A DNA stretch of 6,046 nucleotides from Actinomycetes bacterium (GTDB taxonomy: Bacteria > Actinomycetota > Acidimicrobiia > UBA5794), in NCBI GenBank assembly GCA_030598305.1, contig JAUVQC010000089.1, forward strand, positions 1-6,046. The letters run 5' to 3'. The notes under the pieces were generated by a model. That model did no database searches. It worked only from the letters and a program-made list of their open reading frames with translations, and was not told where the DNA came from. The position numbers were made by a program, and so were the translations under genes. Within the stretch, counting starts at the first letter, position 1. The number at the start of each line of letters is the position of its first letter. Below, piece after piece: positions 4,323 to 6,046 of the stretch.

Positions 4323-6046
4323 CTACGGCGAAGTAGTTGTCGTCGTTGTTCCGTCCCACACACCGACGTTGATCGTGATCTCCGTACCCGGATCCTGGAA
4401 GCCATCGGGACTGGAGCCCAACACGATGCCGTCCTGGGACTCGTTCGACGTCGAAACCGGGTTCACAACAACGCTGAATCCTGCCGCACTGAGCATCGCT
4501 GCGGCCTCACCTTCCGACATTCCGATCACTCCCGGTACGCTGGCTGGGCACTCACCGTTGCCGCCGACCTTCTCCTCACAAGGATGCATGAGGATGATCT
4601 TGCGTTCACCTCGGTACGTCCACGGGAATTCCTCGCGCTCGAGCTCGTTCCCGTCGCTGTCGTAGAAGATTCGTGTGTTGACGATGCGCCAGCCACCCGA
4701 TCCCTTGTTGGCCACGACCTCTTCACCCGGAGGGACGACTCCGTCCTCGTCGGCTCGGTAGATGGTCGAAGCACTGGTGTGGCTAAAGCGATCTCCCCGC
4801 TCAGTCCCACAGGTGATCCCGCCATTGTCGCCGAAGAACGTCACAGTGATGGTCCGTGGCGTGTAACTCGTTCGGATGATGACAGGCGCTTGGGTGTCGT
4901 TCCTGAAGGCAACATCGGGGTGCGGGTACCCAAGTGTGGCTTCGCGCCCCTCCGGATACTTGCGGAAGTAGATGCTGTGCGGCTGATGTCCGGCGTCTTC
5001 GAGGCAGCTGAAATAGATGGTGTTGAAGATCGTTGTGCCGAACTGGCTTACGCCTCCACCCACATTGACGGGGTCCTCTTCGCATGACAGTTCACCACCG
5101 ACAATGGCACAGTCGTACTTGAACCCCTTGTCGAGCGTCCGGCGACCGACGATTTCATTCACGGAGAACTCTTCTCCTGGCATGACGATGGTCTCATCGA
5201 CGTAGTCAGCCATCAGATGGATGTTGTGGACTCGATTACTTCCTGGCGTCCATGTCGTGAATTCCGCAAGTTCGTAGAGGTCACCGAAGGCCGCGGCCAT
5301 CTCCGTCGTGAACTCGGGCTGAGCATTCTTGACGATCGGCAGCTCACCCTTCCCGTTGCCGAGAACTGCTGTCTCAACGGCAGCAGCGATCTGTGCGGTG
5401 TCGACGGTTGTCCCGTTCAGTCCAGGGACGAGGGTGATCGTGTCGTTGTCGGGAAGAGCGGCTCTCTCCGCGTCAGTGAGATCTTCCTCAGGCGAGTCCT
5501 TGATCTCGTACTGGTCGTTGTAGCCCTCGAAGTCATCGACGAGGAACGTCTCCCAGCGGGCATCGACGGGAGCGATCTCAAGTCCTTCGCGGACCACCTC
5601 GACAAGTGGAGCTATCACCGATGGATCGACGGTGAACTCCACGGTCGGATCCCCGCTGTCGGTGATGATGTCAGCCTTCAGCGCCCTGCCAAGGTCGGCC
5701 GGTTCGACATGGAACTCGAATCCATATTCATCGTTTGTGAGCACGACGCCACGCGCGATGACCGCGTTCGCCTCCACGACTGCTGCGTCGATGTCGGCCT
5801 CTGTGAGTTCTGGAGTTGACTCGATGATCGGTAGGACGATGACCTCGTCCGTCCCACTTTCAAGTGCTTCGAGCAGCAACTCGGTCGCTTGCTCCTTGTC
5901 GACTGTTTCACCGGATCGAGGGTATTCATGGGTGACCACGCTGTTCGAGATCTCGATGGAGCCCTCATAGGCAGGGTTCGGGATCGCCTCCTGTTCCCAT
6001 CCTGTCAGAACCGACGCAACCAGTTCCGGGTCGAGGGAGGCGGTCA
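4323..6046 (-). CDS. VanW-family protein with C-terminal PASTA domain, upstream paralogue (N-terminus cut by window edge)
   Basis: The frame is open to base 6046; a GTG at 5939 is internal, because the residues before it (WEQEAIPNPAYEGSIEI) match WEAESIPNPAYNGSVAV at 142-158 of the downstream copy. 573 residues are visible (numbered here from the edge). About 130 residues, including the expected membrane anchor, are probably missing. The second PG_binding_4-like region (about 78-248) contains an acidic insertion of roughly 30 residues. The VanW domain (about 262-408) shows VMPGEEFSVNEIVGRRT, NVGGGVSQFGTTIFNTIYFSCL (327-348), GREATLG and FGDNGG. A G5-like segment and a PASTA domain (about 499-563; MSEGEAAAMLSAAGFSV, DGIVLGSSPDGFQDPGTEITINVG) follow. 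It ends in TTTTTTSP, a tail absent from the other copy. Six cysteines are visible. Probable role: extracellular cell-wall binding, as for its partner; no enzymatic activity is established for VanW. It is transcribed towards the partner, 81 bases away. Confidence 0.92.
   Translation of the reverse strand, partial: TASLDPELVASVLTGWEQEAIPNPAYEGSIEISNSVVTHEYPRSGETVDKEQATELLLEALESGTDEVIVLPIIESTPELTEADIDAAVVEANAVIARGVVLTNDEYGFEFHVEPADLGRALKADIITDSGDPTVEFTVDPSVIAPLVEVVREGLEIAPVDARWETFLVDDFEGYNDQYEIKDSPEEDLTDAERAALPDNDTITLVPGLNGTTVDTAQIAAAVETAVLGNGKGELPIVKNAQPEFTTEMAAAFGDLYELAEFTTWTPGSNRVHNIHLMADYVDETIVMPGEEFSVNEIVGRRTLDKGFKYDCAIVGGELSCEEDPVNVGGGVSQFGTTIFNTIYFSCLEDAGHQPHSIYFRKYPEGREATLGYPHPDVAFRNDTQAPVIIRTSYTPRTITVTFFGDNGGITCGTERGDRFSHTSASTIYRADEDGVVPPGEEVVANKGSGGWRIVNTRIFYDSDGNELEREEFPWTYRGERKIILMHPCEEKVGGNGECPASVPGVIGMSEGEAAAMLSAAGFSVVVNPVSTSNESQDGIVLGSSPDGFQDPGTEITINVGVWDGTTTTTTSP

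Noticed and set aside
4312..4325. GCCG-AG-CGGC hairpin at the end of the upstream VanW gene as a terminator
   Set aside because: A four-base stem with a two-base loop is not stable, and no U-tract follows on the minus strand.
5937..5939. GTG at 5939 as start of the upstream VanW gene
   Set aside because: The frame continues to the window edge, and the residues before the GTG align with the downstream paralogue (WEQEAIPNPAYEG against WEAESIPNPAYNG), so it is an internal valine.
2256..6046. Vancomycin-resistance cluster because of the VanW domains
   Set aside because: No vanH, vanA/B ligase, vanX or two-component genes are present. VanW domains are widespread in surface proteins and are not evidence of resistance.

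Overview
The window is GC-rich, has high G/C at third codon positions, and is almost fully coding. Gene content and style (multidomain VanW proteins with a C-terminal PASTA domain, a GGGVSQ form of the VanW motif, a Thr-rich C-terminal tail, weak or absent Shine-Dalgarno sequences) suggest a Gram-positive-type high-GC bacterium, most likely an actinobacterium. An Acidimicrobiia-like lineage is my best guess, but this is inference and no marker gene for taxonomy is present.

Layout from left to right. (1) The 5' part of a VOC-superfamily (glyoxalase / methylmalonyl-CoA-epimerase-like) gene lies on the minus strand and runs off the left edge. (2) A complete pyruvate kinase gene, pyk, is divergent from it on the plus strand (437-1873). 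It has a plausible -10 box placed for leaderless transcription. (3) A 97-residue protein (1941-2234) follows in the same direction. It is a free-standing Nfu/NifU N-terminal domain with a strong ribosome binding site. (4) Converging on it across a 21-base gap, the minus strand carries two tandem paralogues of a cell-surface protein built from PG_binding_4-like repeats, a VanW domain, a G5-like segment and a PASTA domain. The downstream copy (2256-4241) is complete. The upstream copy (4323 to beyond 6046) lacks its N-terminus because of the window edge.

The left half is central metabolism: the last ATP-forming step of glycolysis, a probable acyl-CoA or glyoxalase-type enzyme, and a possible Fe-S maturation accessory. 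The right half is a two-gene envelope module that probably binds peptidoglycan outside the membrane. The functions on the two sides have no obvious link. The most interesting part is the VanW-PASTA pair: an old tandem duplication whose copies have diverged by a 30-residue acidic insertion, a moved cysteine and different C-terminal tails. No RNA genes, mobile elements, CRISPR arrays or convincing intrinsic terminators were seen. No gene-free stretch exceeds about 105 bases.
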